Shown one piece after another: positions 8,724 through 17,317 of a stretch of 64,000 nt of DNA. A model generated the notes under the pieces. It saw only the letters and a program-made list of their open reading frames with translations. It did not search any database and was not told the DNA's origin. Every line of letters starts with the position of its first letter. Position 1 is the stretch's first letter. Origin of the DNA: Micromonospora terminaliae (GTDB taxonomy: Bacteria; Actinomycetota; Actinomycetes; Mycobacteriales; Micromonosporaceae); assembly GCF_009671205.1 (NCBI RefSeq), contig NZ_CP045309.1, forward strand, positions 620,001 to 684,000. Reading direction: 5' to 3'. Both the position numbers and the translations under genes were made by a program.

Positions 8724-10171
8724 GGCGGTGGCTCGCGGCGCTCCTGCCCAACCTCGGACTGCGGTCCCGGCTGCTCGTGCTCGGGGTGCTCGGCCTGGTC
8801 GTGGGGTTCGCGCTCGGCGGGGCGCTGCTGCTCGGCGCGCTCGGGTGGACGCTGCAGCGCTCCGTCGACGACGAGGCGCTCCGCACCGCGGACGCGGTCG
8901 CGCTGCTGGCCGCGGAGGACGCCCTGCCCGACCCGCTGCCGGTGGCCGGCGGGCAGCTCCGTGTGCAGGTGGTCGACGGCCAGGGCCGGATCCGCGCGGC
9001 CTCCATCGACGCCGACCGGCTGGTGCCGATGCTCGGCGCCGACCAGCTGCGTGCCGGGGAGCGGCAGCGGCTCGTGGTGGACGGGCGGCGGGTCGGGCTG
9101 ACCGGGCCGGTCCGGGTGGTGACCGTGCCGGCGGGCAGCGCCGACGAGCCGCTCACCGTGCTGGTGGCCAAGTCGATGTCCGACGTCCGGCACAGCCTGC
9201 ACGTGGTACGGAACCTGCTGCTGGTCGGCTTCCCGCTGCTGGTGGCCGGGCTGGCCGTGGTGGCCTGGCGGGTGGTGGGGGCGACCCTGCGCCCGGTGGA
9301 GGCGCTGCGCAGCGGCGCCGCCGAGATCACCGGCCGGGCCGGGGCGGAGCGGTTGCCCGTCCCGGCCGGCCGGGACGAGATCCAGCGGCTGGCGGTCACC
9401 CTCAACGACATGCTGGACCGGCTGGCCGCCTCGCGGGACCGGCAGCGGGCGTTCGTGGCCGACGCCGCGCACGAGCTGCGCAGCCCGGTCACCAACATGC
9501 GCACCGAGCTGGAGGTGGCCCGCCGGCTGGGCGACGGGACGGACTGGCCGGCGGTGGCGGACAACCTGCTCGCCGACACCGAGCGGCTCAGCCGGCTCGT
9601 CGCCGACCTGCTGCTGCTGGCCCGCCTCGACGAGCAGGCCGCCCGGCCGGACCGTCCCGCGCCGCACGCCGTCGGCCCGGTGGAGCTGGGCGAGCTGCTG
9701 CGCGGGGTGGCCGAGCGCTACCCGTCCCCGCCGCTGCGCCTCGACCCGCCGCCCGGCCCGCTGTGGACCGAGGGGGATCCGGGGGAGCTGCGCCGGGTGC
9801 TGGTCAACCTGGTGGAGAACGCGCTGCGGCACGCGCACGGCGAGGTGCGGCTGGCGGTCACCGGCCCGCACACCGATCCGCCGGTGCCCCGGCAGCGGGG
9901 CGGCCCGGCGCACCACCTGGTCACGGTGACCGACGACGGGCCGGGCATCCCGGCGGCGGACCGGGAGCGGGTCTTCGCCCGCTTCACCCGGCTGGACGAC
10001 GCGCGGGCCCGCGACGCGGGCGGCGCGGGCCTCGGCCTGGCCATCGTGCGGGAGCTGGTCCGCCGGGCCGGTGGCGCCGTCGAGCTGGCCGACGCGGCGC
10101 CGGAGGCGGCGGCGCCGGGGCTGCGGGTGACGGTACGGCTGCCCGCGCTGGCCGATCCGGAGGTCGACTGA
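8720..10171 (+). CDS. Sensor histidine kinase
   Basis: A 483-residue membrane kinase, partner of the preceding regulator. A first membrane helix (about residues 14-37, LLVLGVLGLVVGFALGGALLLG) and a second (about 168-190, LLLVGFPLLVAGLAVVAWRVVG) flank a small extracellular sensor of about 130 residues. HAMP follows, then HisKA with the phospho-His in AAHELRSPVTNM, the N box NLVENALRHA, the G1 box DDGPGIP and the G2 box GGAGLGLAIV. The ATG at 8720 overlaps the regulator stop codon (ATGA). The signal sensed is unknown; the divergent LolA-like gene suggests envelope stress. Confidence 0.94.
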   Translation: MRRWLAALLPNLGLRSRLLVLGVLGLVVGFALGGALLLGALGWTLQRSVDDEALRTADAVALLAAEDALPDPLPVAGGQLRVQVVDGQGRIRAASIDADRLVPMLGADQLRAGERQRLVVDGRRVGLTGPVRVVTVPAGSADEPLTVLVAKSMSDVRHSLHVVRNLLLVGFPLLVAGLAVVAWRVVGATLRPVEALRSGAAEITGRAGAERLPVPAGRDEIQRLAVTLNDMLDRLAASRDRQRAFVADAAHELRSPVTNMRTELEVARRLGDGTDWPAVADNLLADTERLSRLVADLLLLARLDEQAARPDRPAPHAVGPVELGELLRGVAERYPSPPLRLDPPPGPLWTEGDPGELRRVLVNLVENALRHAHGEVRLAVTGPHTDPPVPRQRGGPAHHLVTVTDDGPGIPAADRERVFARFTRLDDARARDAGGAGLGLAIVRELVRRAGGAVELADAAPEAAAPGLRVTVRLPALADPEVD

Positions 10172-10177
10172 CCGGCG

Positions 10178-12433
10178 TCAGCCGATCCGGTCGGTGAGGT
10201 CCCGCACGGCGGCCCGGTACGGCGTCTGCGTGTGGTACGGCCAGTGCCGTTCGAGCGGCGGCGGCACCGTGTCGGCGGGGTCGATCGTCAGGCTGACCGG
10301 ATCGCGGAGCCGGACGTCGACGGACCGGGCACCGGGCGCGTCGCACGGGGCCGGCCCCTCGGCCGGCCGGGGGAACACGGGACCACCGACGGGGTCGGTG
10401 TCCCGCCACAGGTTGCGCCACCGCCAGTCGAGCCGGTCGCCCAGGTCGCAGAGCGTCCCCCGGCCGAGGTAGGCCGGGTAGAGGCGGGTGTAGAGCCGGC
10501 TGAGCGGACACCCGTGGGTCAGCAGCGCCACGCGGCGCAGGACGTCCGGCGGCAGTTGCAGGATCGTGGCCGCGGCCAGGACGGAGCCGTGGCTGTGGCC
10601 CGAGATGACCACCTTGCCCCGCGCGCCGAGCGCGGACACCCGCCGGGCGAGTTCGGGTACGGCCCGGGCCGCGTAGCAGGGTGGCGCGAACGGGTGGACG
10701 GTGCGGGGCCAGAAATCGCCCAGGTCCCACAGCGCGGCCACCGTGCGGCGCGTCTCCGCCGACCGGTAGGAGCGGAAGGCCAGGATCATGAGGCCGATGA
10801 CGAGCAGGCTGATGAGCCAGACCCCGCCGTCGGTGACGTAGGCGGTCAGCAGCGTGGTCTCCGCCGGGTCCCGGGTGAGCCGGGCGACCAGCTGGGTGGG
10901 CCCGACCCCGATCAGGTCGAACGCGATGGTGGCCAGGCCCAGCGAGGACATCAGGAAGAACGTGACGAGGATCGGGCCCAGCTCGTCGGTCACGTGGGAG
11001 CGGGCGATGGCCTCCCGGACGACGTCGCGCCGGGACAGCGCCCCGGGCGTGACGTCCGGGTAGTCCCGCTCGACGATCCCGCCGGCGCGGCGCCGCCTCC
11101 GCCGCCGGCTGACCGCGAGCGTGATCGAGGCGGCCCCGGTGGCGATGAGCAGGGCGGCCAGGCCGGCCAGTGCGGCCCACCAGTAGGCGACCGGCGGGTC
11201 CAGGGGAGCGACCCCCGGGGGGTCGGGCCAGATCGGGCCGGGGAGGGAGCCGCGGTCGAGGAAGTCGGCGACCCGGAAGACCAGGGTGGCGGCGAAGGCG
11301 CCGGCGACCGTCACCGAGGCCGCCGCCACGACGGGCATGCCGAGCCCGCCGAGGACGGTCCGGCCGCCGGCCGCCCGGGGCGAGATCGTGACGAGGGCCA
11401 GCAGCACCAGCAGGACGCCCTGCGCCCCGAGCAGGGCACCGACGGCGCCCTCGTAGCCGGGCAGTTGGCCGGGTGGCGACCGGACGTCGCGGGACAGGGC
11501 GGCGTAGCCGAGGCTCAGCGCGCTCAGCGCGAGGGTGGCCGCCGACAGGGGGCGCAGCACGCGGCGGACCCCTCGCCGGGTGGCCGGTACGGGCAGGCAG
11601 AGCAGCACCGTCGCGCACCCGATCAGGGCGCCGGCGGCGGCGAACAGCACCAGCCCGGCGACCTCCTCCGGTGCGGAGATCCCGGCGAGCAGGCTGGCGT
11701 CCAGCGTGCCGGCGCCGATCGCCACGTGGATCTGGCGCAGCCAGGCGGGCGTCCGCTCGTCGTCCCAGAAGCCCGGTACGTCGAGGCGGTCGGGTGCACG
11801 GGCGGCCTCCGGCTGCGGCTGGGGCGGGCGGAATCCCTCGAGGGCCCGCGTCGACCGTGCGCCGATGCCCCAGACGACGCGCAACGCGACCAGCGGGACG
11901 AGGGCCAGCAGGGCCAGCCGGGGACCGGTCGGCAGGTCGCCCAGCCAGGACAGGTAGGGGCGGTTCGCGCGGCACCCGTCGAAGGGCACGCACTGCCAGC
12001 CGACCAGGTCCAGCGTCACGCCGATGACGGACAGCACGAACGCGGCGGTCAGTGTCCCGGCGAGCAGGCGGCACAGCACCCGGAACAGGCGGGACCGGCC
12101 GGTGGCGGCCGGGCGCAGACGCAGCGCCAGGTTGCTCAGCATGAACGGCAGCAGCAACAGCATGGACGCGGTCCGCACCGCGGCGCCGGCCGTCAGCGCG
12201 CCCCAGCGGTAGGCCTCGACGGCGATCCCGGGGGTGGCTCCGCCCGCCGCACCGGCCCCCGGGCGGGGCCGGTAGAAGCCGGCGTGGCCGTCACCGGCGA
12301 CCCGGTCCACGATCGGATGGTCGAGGATCTTCTCCGCGGTCCCGCCGGACACCCCGTGCACTCTCAGCTCGACGGCTGCGCCCTCCGGTGCTGTGCCCAC
12401 GCCGACAGGGTCACAGACCCGCGGCGGGCTCAC
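10178..12433 (-). CDS. Large multi-pass membrane protein with a GxSxG hydrolase segment
   Basis: A 751-residue protein. After a soluble opening (VELRVHGVSGGTAEKILDHP, resembling the first strand and oxyanion region of an alpha/beta hydrolase) there are about eight to ten hydrophobic helices between residues 60 and 560. A C-terminal soluble part then contains VISGHSHGSVLAAATIL, a textbook G-H-S-H-G nucleophile elbow, and LTHGCPLSRLYTRLYPAYLG. So the hydrolase fold appears split around the membrane block. I do not recognise a named family. The GTG at 12433 lacks a clear ribosome site and the true start may lie at an internal GTG. It converges with the kinase gene, 6 bp apart. Confidence 0.75.
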   Translation of the reverse strand: MSPPRVCDPVGVGTAPEGAAVELRVHGVSGGTAEKILDHPIVDRVAGDGHAGFYRPRPGAGAAGGATPGIAVEAYRWGALTAGAAVRTASMLLLLPFMLSNLALRLRPAATGRSRLFRVLCRLLAGTLTAAFVLSVIGVTLDLVGWQCVPFDGCRANRPYLSWLGDLPTGPRLALLALVPLVALRVVWGIGARSTRALEGFRPPQPQPEAARAPDRLDVPGFWDDERTPAWLRQIHVAIGAGTLDASLLAGISAPEEVAGLVLFAAAGALIGCATVLLCLPVPATRRGVRRVLRPLSAATLALSALSLGYAALSRDVRSPPGQLPGYEGAVGALLGAQGVLLVLLALVTISPRAAGGRTVLGGLGMPVVAAASVTVAGAFAATLVFRVADFLDRGSLPGPIWPDPPGVAPLDPPVAYWWAALAGLAALLIATGAASITLAVSRRRRRRRAGGIVERDYPDVTPGALSRRDVVREAIARSHVTDELGPILVTFFLMSSLGLATIAFDLIGVGPTQLVARLTRDPAETTLLTAYVTDGGVWLISLLVIGLMILAFRSYRSAETRRTVAALWDLGDFWPRTVHPFAPPCYAARAVPELARRVSALGARGKVVISGHSHGSVLAAATILQLPPDVLRRVALLTHGCPLSRLYTRLYPAYLGRGTLCDLGDRLDWRWRNLWRDTDPVGGPVFPRPAEGPAPCDAPGARSVDVRLRDPVSLTIDPADTVPPPLERHWPYHTQTPYRAAVRDLTDRIG

Positions 12434-12467
12434 CGCCGATTCGGCCCAAACCCCGGCGGACCGGCGG

Positions 12468-14063
12468 TCAGCGGCGGCGCTTCGTGCAGACCGGGCCCGT
12501 CCGGGCGACGGTGTCGGTGGACCAGACCAGCGCCACGGTGAAGCAGTAGTCGGTGGTGCGGTCGAGGCCGTAGGCGATGTAGTCGGCCGAGCCGGCCGGC
12601 AGGGTCAGGAAGGTGTGCTGGGGCTGCCCGGAGCGGCCCCCGGCGACCACCACGGGCCCCTCGGCCCCGGCCGGGTACGTCCAGCTCAGCACGATGCTGT
12701 CCCGCCGGTCGGTCAGGGTGAGCCGTCCGGGCGGCGTGCCGGGGGAGGCGGCCGGTGCGGCGCTCGACGGGCCCGCGGTGGGGCCGGCCGAGGAGGCGCG
12801 CCCGGTGGGCGCGGGGCCCGGGGTGTCCCGCCGGTCGTCCACCCGGGACACCCCGGCGATCACGGCGATGACGCCGAGCAGCAGCGCCACCACCACCCCG
12901 GCCACGACCAGCGGAAGCCAGGGCGTGCTCCGGCGCTCGGCGGCGGGGGGCCGGGGCACGTGCACCGGCAGGTAGGGCGAGGCTGCCTCGGCTCCGGCGC
13001 CCCGCACCTCGCGTACGCCCGCGGGCTCGGAGTCGGCCAGCCCGACCACGGTCGGGGGCAGCGCGCTCTCGCCGGGTCGCCAGGGTTCCTCGGCCGGCTC
13101 GTCCGGCGGCCACGGGTAGTCCGCGAACGCCTCGTCGTCCGCCTCGAGCGGGGTGCGGGGTGTCGGCACGTGCGCGGTCTCGGCCCGGTCCGGCGGGCGG
13201 TAGAGCGGCGTCTCGACCGGGTCGTCGAGTGTCGGTGGCCGGTAGGGCGGCAGGTCGGGCGGCTCCTCGGCGGGCGGGGGGACGCTGCCGTGGTGCGCGC
13301 CGGGGTCACCGAGGTCGTCCGGCTCGACCGGCCGCCGGGCGGCCGGCACCACCGGAGGCTCGGCGGCGCCGCAGACGTGGTCCGGGTCGGCGGCGGCCCG
13401 GGCCAGCCCGGCGACCTGCGCGGCGAGGGGGTCGTCGGCGGCCAGGTGCTCCCGGCACAGGTCCTCGGCGAGCGTGAGGTGCTCGTGGGACTCGGCGTAG
13501 CGGCCGCAGTCGCGTTCCATGGCGCCGAGCTTGGCCAGCATCTTGATGCCGCTGGGGTGGTTGTCGCCGTAGACCTCGCGGTGCAGCTCCCAGGCGTCCT
13601 GCAGCCGGTCGCGGGCCACGTCGCACTGGCCACGCGCGTATTCCACGGTGGCCAGGTCGGCGTGCGCGGCCAGCACCCGTTGCGACTCCGGCCCGTCGCG
13701 GGCGGTCAGTTCGATGATGACGTCGGAGTAGAGCCGGGCGGCGCGGGCGTCGCTGCCGACCCGGTGCAGCACCGCGGCCAGGGTCGCGGCGGCGGTGACC
13801 GTGCGCTCGTCGGAGCGCCCGAACAGCCGGGTGGCCGCCGCGTACGCGAACGCCGCCCACCCCCGCGCGGAGTGCGGCTCGCCGAGCGCCACGAGCACCC
13901 GGGCCTGGAGGCCGGCGGCCTCGGCCAGCTCGGCGTCGGCGTTGGCGGGGCGGGGGTCGGCGTCGCTCAGCGCGTCGGCGAGCAGTCGCTGGGCACCGGC
14001 GAGGTCGCCTTCGGACACCAGGTGGTGCGCCTGGACAGTCAGGTCAGCGAAGCCGGAGGACAC
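12468..14063 (-). CDS. TPR-repeat protein with single membrane helix and secreted C-terminal domain
   Basis: A 531-residue protein in three parts. Residues 1-235 are tetratricopeptide helices (AQRLLADALSDADP, ARLYSDVIIELTARDG, ARDRLQDAWELHREVYGDNH, ESHEHLTLAEDLCREHL). About 170 residues of Pro/Glu-rich disordered linker follow. A membrane helix (WLPLVVAGVVVALLLGVIAV) precedes a Pro/Ser linker and a roughly 100-residue beta domain of fibronectin-III flavour (LTLTDRRDSIVLSWTYPAG ... YCFTVALVWSTD). The TPR part should be cytoplasmic and the beta domain external. The start is a GTG at 14063. Partners are unknown. Confidence 0.82.
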   Translation of the reverse strand: MSSGFADLTVQAHHLVSEGDLAGAQRLLADALSDADPRPANADAELAEAAGLQARVLVALGEPHSARGWAAFAYAAATRLFGRSDERTVTAAATLAAVLHRVGSDARAARLYSDVIIELTARDGPESQRVLAAHADLATVEYARGQCDVARDRLQDAWELHREVYGDNHPSGIKMLAKLGAMERDCGRYAESHEHLTLAEDLCREHLAADDPLAAQVAGLARAAADPDHVCGAAEPPVVPAARRPVEPDDLGDPGAHHGSVPPPAEEPPDLPPYRPPTLDDPVETPLYRPPDRAETAHVPTPRTPLEADDEAFADYPWPPDEPAEEPWRPGESALPPTVVGLADSEPAGVREVRGAGAEAASPYLPVHVPRPPAAERRSTPWLPLVVAGVVVALLLGVIAVIAGVSRVDDRRDTPGPAPTGRASSAGPTAGPSSAAPAASPGTPPGRLTLTDRRDSIVLSWTYPAGAEGPVVVAGGRSGQPQHTFLTLPAGSADYIAYGLDRTTDYCFTVALVWSTDTVARTGPVCTKRRR

Positions 14064-14111
14064 GCCCCATCGTGCTCATCCGGCGACGGTAAGTACAACC
14101 CCCGCAGTGGA

Positions 14112-14573
14112 TCAGTTTGGTCGCGATCCGGTCAGGTGCTCGGCGAGGGTCTCGCTGATCCGCCGCAGCTGGTCCACCTGGGCCGGGCTGAGGGCGTCGA
14201 ACAGGTGCCGGCGTACGCCGGCGACGTGGCCGGGCGCGGCGGCGGCCAGGGTGGCGAAGCCGGCGTCGGTGAGCACGGCGAGCTGGCCGCGCCGGTCGGT
14301 GGGGCACTCCTCCCGGCGGATCCAGCCGGCGGCCTCCAGGCGGGCGGCGGCGTGCGAGAGCCGGCTGCGGGAGGAACCGGTGGCGTCGGCCAGGTCGCTC
14401 ATCCGCAACCGCCGGTCGGGGGCCTCGGAGAGCCGGACCAGGATCTCGTAGTACGCGTGCGGCATCCCGGCGTCGCGCTGCAGCTCACGGTCGAGGGTGT
14501 CCATCAGCGCCCGGGAGGCGGTGAGGAACGCGCGCCAGGTCCGCTGCTCGTCGGGATCCAGCCACCGGGTCAT
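14112..14573 (-). CDS. MarR-family transcriptional regulator
   Basis: A 153-residue winged-helix regulator with the usual MarR layout: an N-terminal dimer helix (RTWRAFLTASRALMDTLDREL), the HTH at MSDLADATGSSRSRLSHAAARLE, the wing with DRRGQLAVLTDAG, and a C-terminal dimer helix. I place the start at the ATG at 14573 (MTRWLDPDEQ); in-frame ATGs at 14582 and 14585 are alternatives and no site has a strong ribosome sequence. It is divergent from a VOC gene with a palindrome between them, so autoregulation and control of that gene are likely. Confidence 0.92.
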   Translation of the reverse strand: MTRWLDPDEQRTWRAFLTASRALMDTLDRELQRDAGMPHAYYEILVRLSEAPDRRLRMSDLADATGSSRSRLSHAAARLEAAGWIRREECPTDRRGQLAVLTDAGFATLAAAAPGHVAGVRRHLFDALSPAQVDQLRRISETLAEHLTGSRPN

Positions 14574-14593
14574 GACGGCCATCATAGCGCGTG

Positions 14594-14611
14594 TTGTTGA
14601 ACGCTCAACCA
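14594..14611. promoter_or_regulatory. Probable MarR operator
   Basis: GTTGA-ACGC-TCAAC at 14596-14609 is a perfect inverted repeat, widened to 18 bp by TT/CA flanks. It lies in the short gap between the divergent MarR and VOC genes, the usual place for a MarR dimer site. Confidence 0.7.
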
Positions 14612-14632
14612 AACCGCGCTACCGTCGGTGTC

Positions 14633-15154
14633 ATGGGAATCCACCGCCTCAACCACGCCGTCCTCTACGTCCGTGACCTCGAGCGCAGCGTCGCCTTCTA
14701 CCGCGACGTGCTCGGCTTCCGCCCGGTGTCGATGACGCCGGACGGCTTCCGCGGCGCCGCCTTCCTCCAGGCCCCCGACTCCACCAACGACCACGACCTC
14801 GGGCTGTTCGAGATCGGCGCGGCCGCCGGTCCCTCCCCGGCGGGCCGGTCCACCGTCGGCCTCTACCACCTCGCCTGGGAGCTGGACACCCTGGACGAGC
14901 TGGGTGCCACGGCCGAGCGCCTGGCCGCCGCCGACGCCCTGGTGGGCGCCTCGGACCACGGCACCACGAAGAGCCTCTACGGCCGCGACCCCGACGGGCT
15001 GGAGTTCGAGATCGTCTGGATCGTCCCGGCCGACCTGCTCGACGACGCGGCCCTCGCCGCCCGCAAGCGCATCGGCCGCCTCGACCTCGACCGCGAGCGG
15101 CAGCGCTACGGCGGCCAGACCCGCGGCGGCGTCGGCATCTCCATTCCCGCCTGA
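14633..15154 (+). CDS. VOC-superfamily protein, extradiol-dioxygenase-like
   Basis: A 173-residue metal-dependent VOC protein, close in pattern to catechol 2,3-dioxygenase-like enzymes. The paired beta-alpha-beta modules are visible: IHRLNHAVLYVRDLERSVAFY (metal His7) and STVGLYHLAWELDTLDEL (second His). The third ligand is the Glu of DGLEFEIVWI. The ATG at 14633 gives the standard MGIHRLNHAVLYV start. The substrate is unknown. The divergent MarR regulator suggests induction by an aromatic or an electrophile (inference). Confidence 0.88.
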   Translation: MGIHRLNHAVLYVRDLERSVAFYRDVLGFRPVSMTPDGFRGAAFLQAPDSTNDHDLGLFEIGAAAGPSPAGRSTVGLYHLAWELDTLDELGATAERLAAADALVGASDHGTTKSLYGRDPDGLEFEIVWIVPADLLDDAALAARKRIGRLDLDRERQRYGGQTRGGVGISIPA

Positions 15155-15178
15155 CGGGGCATGCGGTAGAACGGCAGC

Positions 15179-16087
15179 ATGTCGACCGACGCCGTCCTGC
15201 GCGAACTGCTCGTCCGGCAACTCGACCACTGGTTGCCCGCCGCGCTGCACCGCGCCCGGCGGGCCACCCTGGCGCTCGCGTACGCCGGGGGTGACGCGAC
15301 CGGCGCGGAGGCCGCGCTGCGGGTGGTGGCCGAGTTCGCCGACCGGCTGCGCGGCCGGCGGCTGACCGTGCTGGTGATCGCCGGCGGCGGCGAGGACCTG
15401 CCGGCCCGGCTGGGCGCCGCCGAGGCCGCCCTCCCCGCGGACGTCGCCGTGCACGTGGTGCCGGGCCGGCCGGACCGGCTGCCGGTGGCGCTCAAGGCGG
15501 CCGGCGCGGCCGGCGCCCCGCTGTTCACCGTCGTCGACGGCGGGGAGCCCGACCCGGCCCTGCTGGCCGCCGCCGCGTCCGGCCGCCCCGCCGAGGTGCT
15601 GCTGGTCACCGCACCCGGCCGGTCGCTGCGCCCGGCGCTCACCGGGGCCGGCTTCCCGCTGGTCACCGAGGTCGAGCTGGTGCCGGCCGACGGCGGGCCG
15701 GCCCGGCTGCTCGGCTACGCCACCGGCTCGGACCGCGGCCTGGAGGCGGTCAAGGACGCCCTCTGGGCGGTCGACGAGTACGCCGGGGTGCGCTACCGGG
15801 ATCCGGCCGACCCGGCGGGGCGGCTGCTCGACATCAGCCTCGACCCGGAACCCGGCCCGCTGCGCCGCGAACTGCTGGCCGAACTCGCCCGCTCCGGCCC
15901 GCGCACCGTGACCGCGCTGCGCCGCTTCGCCGCCACCTCGACGGTCTACCGGGCCGCCGACGCCAACCGGGCGCTCGCCTCGCTGCTCGCCGCCGGCGCG
16001 GTGACCCGCGACCCCGGGCACGGCCGCCTCGGCGGGGACGTGCTGATCAGCGCCGCGGCGGGCGGGGCCGCTGGGTCATCTGCCTGA
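15179..16087 (+). CDS. Hypothetical protein with a C-terminal winged-helix-like segment
   Basis: A 302-residue soluble protein I do not recognise. Residues 30-140 show alternating strands and helices (TLALAYAGG, RLTVLVIAGGGEDL, DVAVHVVPGR, APLFTVVDGG), a Rossmann-like pattern. The last 70 residues (LLAELARSGPRTVTALRRFA then YRAADANRALASLLAAGAV) look like a winged helix. The overall plan recalls restriction-associated three-Cys-motif partner proteins, but the diagnostic cysteines are absent, so no function is given. Its 3' end overlaps the convergent channel gene by about 40 bp. Confidence 0.72.
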   Translation: MSTDAVLRELLVRQLDHWLPAALHRARRATLALAYAGGDATGAEAALRVVAEFADRLRGRRLTVLVIAGGGEDLPARLGAAEAALPADVAVHVVPGRPDRLPVALKAAGAAGAPLFTVVDGGEPDPALLAAAASGRPAEVLLVTAPGRSLRPALTGAGFPLVTEVELVPADGGPARLLGYATGSDRGLEAVKDALWAVDEYAGVRYRDPADPAGRLLDISLDPEPGPLRRELLAELARSGPRTVTALRRFAATSTVYRAADANRALASLLAAGAVTRDPGHGRLGGDVLISAAAGGAAGSSA

Positions 16088-16571
16088 CCACGATGGACGC
16101 GCCGGTGGCGATCACCCCGATGCTGAACACCATCTGCGCGCTGACCACCACCCGGGCGACCTGTCCCTCGGCGCTCACGTCGCCGTAGCCGACCGTGGTG
16201 AGGGTGGCGAGCGCGAAGTAGAGCGCGTCGATCCGGGTGCGGAGGCCGCTGAACTCACCCGGACGGCTGCTCGCCACCACGTAGTCGGCGAGGGCGAAGA
16301 CCAGCAGGCCCGCGATCAGCGCGACGGCGAGCCGGATCAGCGCGCGGGTCTCCCGGTCGCCGGTCGGCTGGGTGACGGCGAGCTGGCGGCGTACCTGGCC
16401 GGTGACCAGGAACGCGACCACGAGCACCAGGATCAGGGTGCCGGCCGAGCGCAGGGCCAGCCGCAGGCCGTTCGGGTCCGGCTCGACGGGGACCACGAAG
16501 TAGGCGAGCAGCAGCAGCGCGACGCCTACCGCGGCCCGCCACCGCTCCCGCCGGAAGGACTGGTCCGCCAC
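16047..16571 (-). CDS. Two-pore-helix potassium channel family protein
   Basis: A 174-residue membrane protein. Two N-terminal helices (VGVALLLLAYFVV and TLILVLVVAFLVTG) and a third (LIRLAVALIAGLLVFALADYVV) precede the pore loop TLTTVGYGDVSAEGQ, whose TVGYGD is the K+ selectivity filter. A final helix (VVSAQMVFSIGVIATGASIVV) closes the pore. The GTG at 16571 with GGAG upstream is preferred over the long N-terminal extension that opens at 16661, which is basic and low-complexity. It acts in the plasma membrane and the gating signal is unknown. Confidence 0.87.
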   Translation of the reverse strand: MADQSFRRERWRAAVGVALLLLAYFVVPVEPDPNGLRLALRSAGTLILVLVVAFLVTGQVRRQLAVTQPTGDRETRALIRLAVALIAGLLVFALADYVVASSRPGEFSGLRTRIDALYFALATLTTVGYGDVSAEGQVARVVVSAQMVFSIGVIATGASIVVRQMTQRPRPPRR

Positions 16572-16680
16572 CCCGCGATTCTCCGTCCGGACGGGGCTCC
16601 CGTCGGCGGAACGGCGAAGCCGGCCCGGACGCCGAGCGGGGTGCCGGTGAACCACCGGCACCCCGCTCGACGTCGGGACG

Positions 16681-16860
16681 TCACGCCCGGGACTTGTCCT
16701 GCTTCCAGGAGAGCGGCCCCGGCAGGTCCACGCGGTGGGCGCGGGTGTTGGAGTTCCACGACCAGCGGCCGATCTTGATGCTCCACGAGGAGAAGCCGTT
16801 CTCGGTGAAGTTCAGGATCAGCGGGCCGTACTTCTGTCGCTTGCGGAACACGATGCCCAT
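16681..16860 (-). CDS. DUF4236 family small protein
   Basis: A 59-residue protein beginning MGIVFRKRQKYGPLILNFTE, which matches the DUF4236 pattern (short beta-rich, SH3-like, function unknown). The ATG at 16860 follows GAGGAG at 6-base spacing; upstream in-frame codons in the longer frame are not supported. It is a monocistronic small gene. Confidence 0.85.
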   Translation of the reverse strand: MGIVFRKRQKYGPLILNFTENGFSSWSIKIGRWSWNSNTRAHRVDLPGPLSWKQDKSRA

Positions 16861-17106
16861 GGCGGGCTCCTCTCGTCGTCCTCCCTGCGTCTGCGGCATC
16901 GAACATGCCCGGAAGGGCGGTTCGCGAAACCCGGTCGGATCCGGTCTGGACGGTGCCCGTCCCACCGGTCACAATCTCTATCCAACGGGTAGGTGTTAAG
17001 GGGCGGTAAATGCTGGTGGTGACGGGTCGTAACAAAGCCAGCGATGCAAGTCTCACTCTATGGAAGGGCATTGACCGGCGCGGAGAACGGTCGGCAGCAT
17101 GAAGTC

Positions 17107-17184
17107 ATGTCGCAGCGGGACGAGCTTCTCCTCACCGCTCGCGTGCACGTCGACCTGGTCCGGCACGCGAGCGCGCTCTGTTGA
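17107..17184 (+). CDS. Putative Cys-ending leader peptide of the sulfonate operon
   Basis: A 25-codon reading frame that starts MSQRDE, contains RVHVDLVR, and ends HASALC followed by TGA. It fits the actinobacterial sulfur-gene leader-peptide pattern (Arg-rich, V-D-L-x-R, final Cys codon before the stop). Such leaders are known to sense cysteinyl-tRNA: ribosomes pausing at Cys change the fold or coupling of the downstream operon. It lies 133 bp before the substrate-binding lipoprotein gene. A clear ribosome site is lacking. The identification rests on pattern and position. Confidence 0.7.
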   Translation: MSQRDELLLTARVHVDLVRHASALC

Positions 17185-17317
17185 GCTGACCGCTTCCGGT
17201 CGTCATCTCTCCTCCGCTCCCGTCGCCGGCGCATCGTGGCCCGGCCGGCAGCGGCGTGCTCTCGCGCCCTCCGCGGGCCCTCGCCACCGCATCGTGGACA
17301 GATCAGGAGACTCCTCC

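Noticed and set aside
9984..12074. A 696-residue minus-strand frame over the membrane hydrolase
   Set aside because: Arg/Pro/Ala-rich shadow of the real gene at 10178-12433.
15179..16087. Three-Cys-motif partner (TcmP-like) assignment
   Set aside because: General layout is similar but diagnostic residues are not visible, so it is left as hypothetical.
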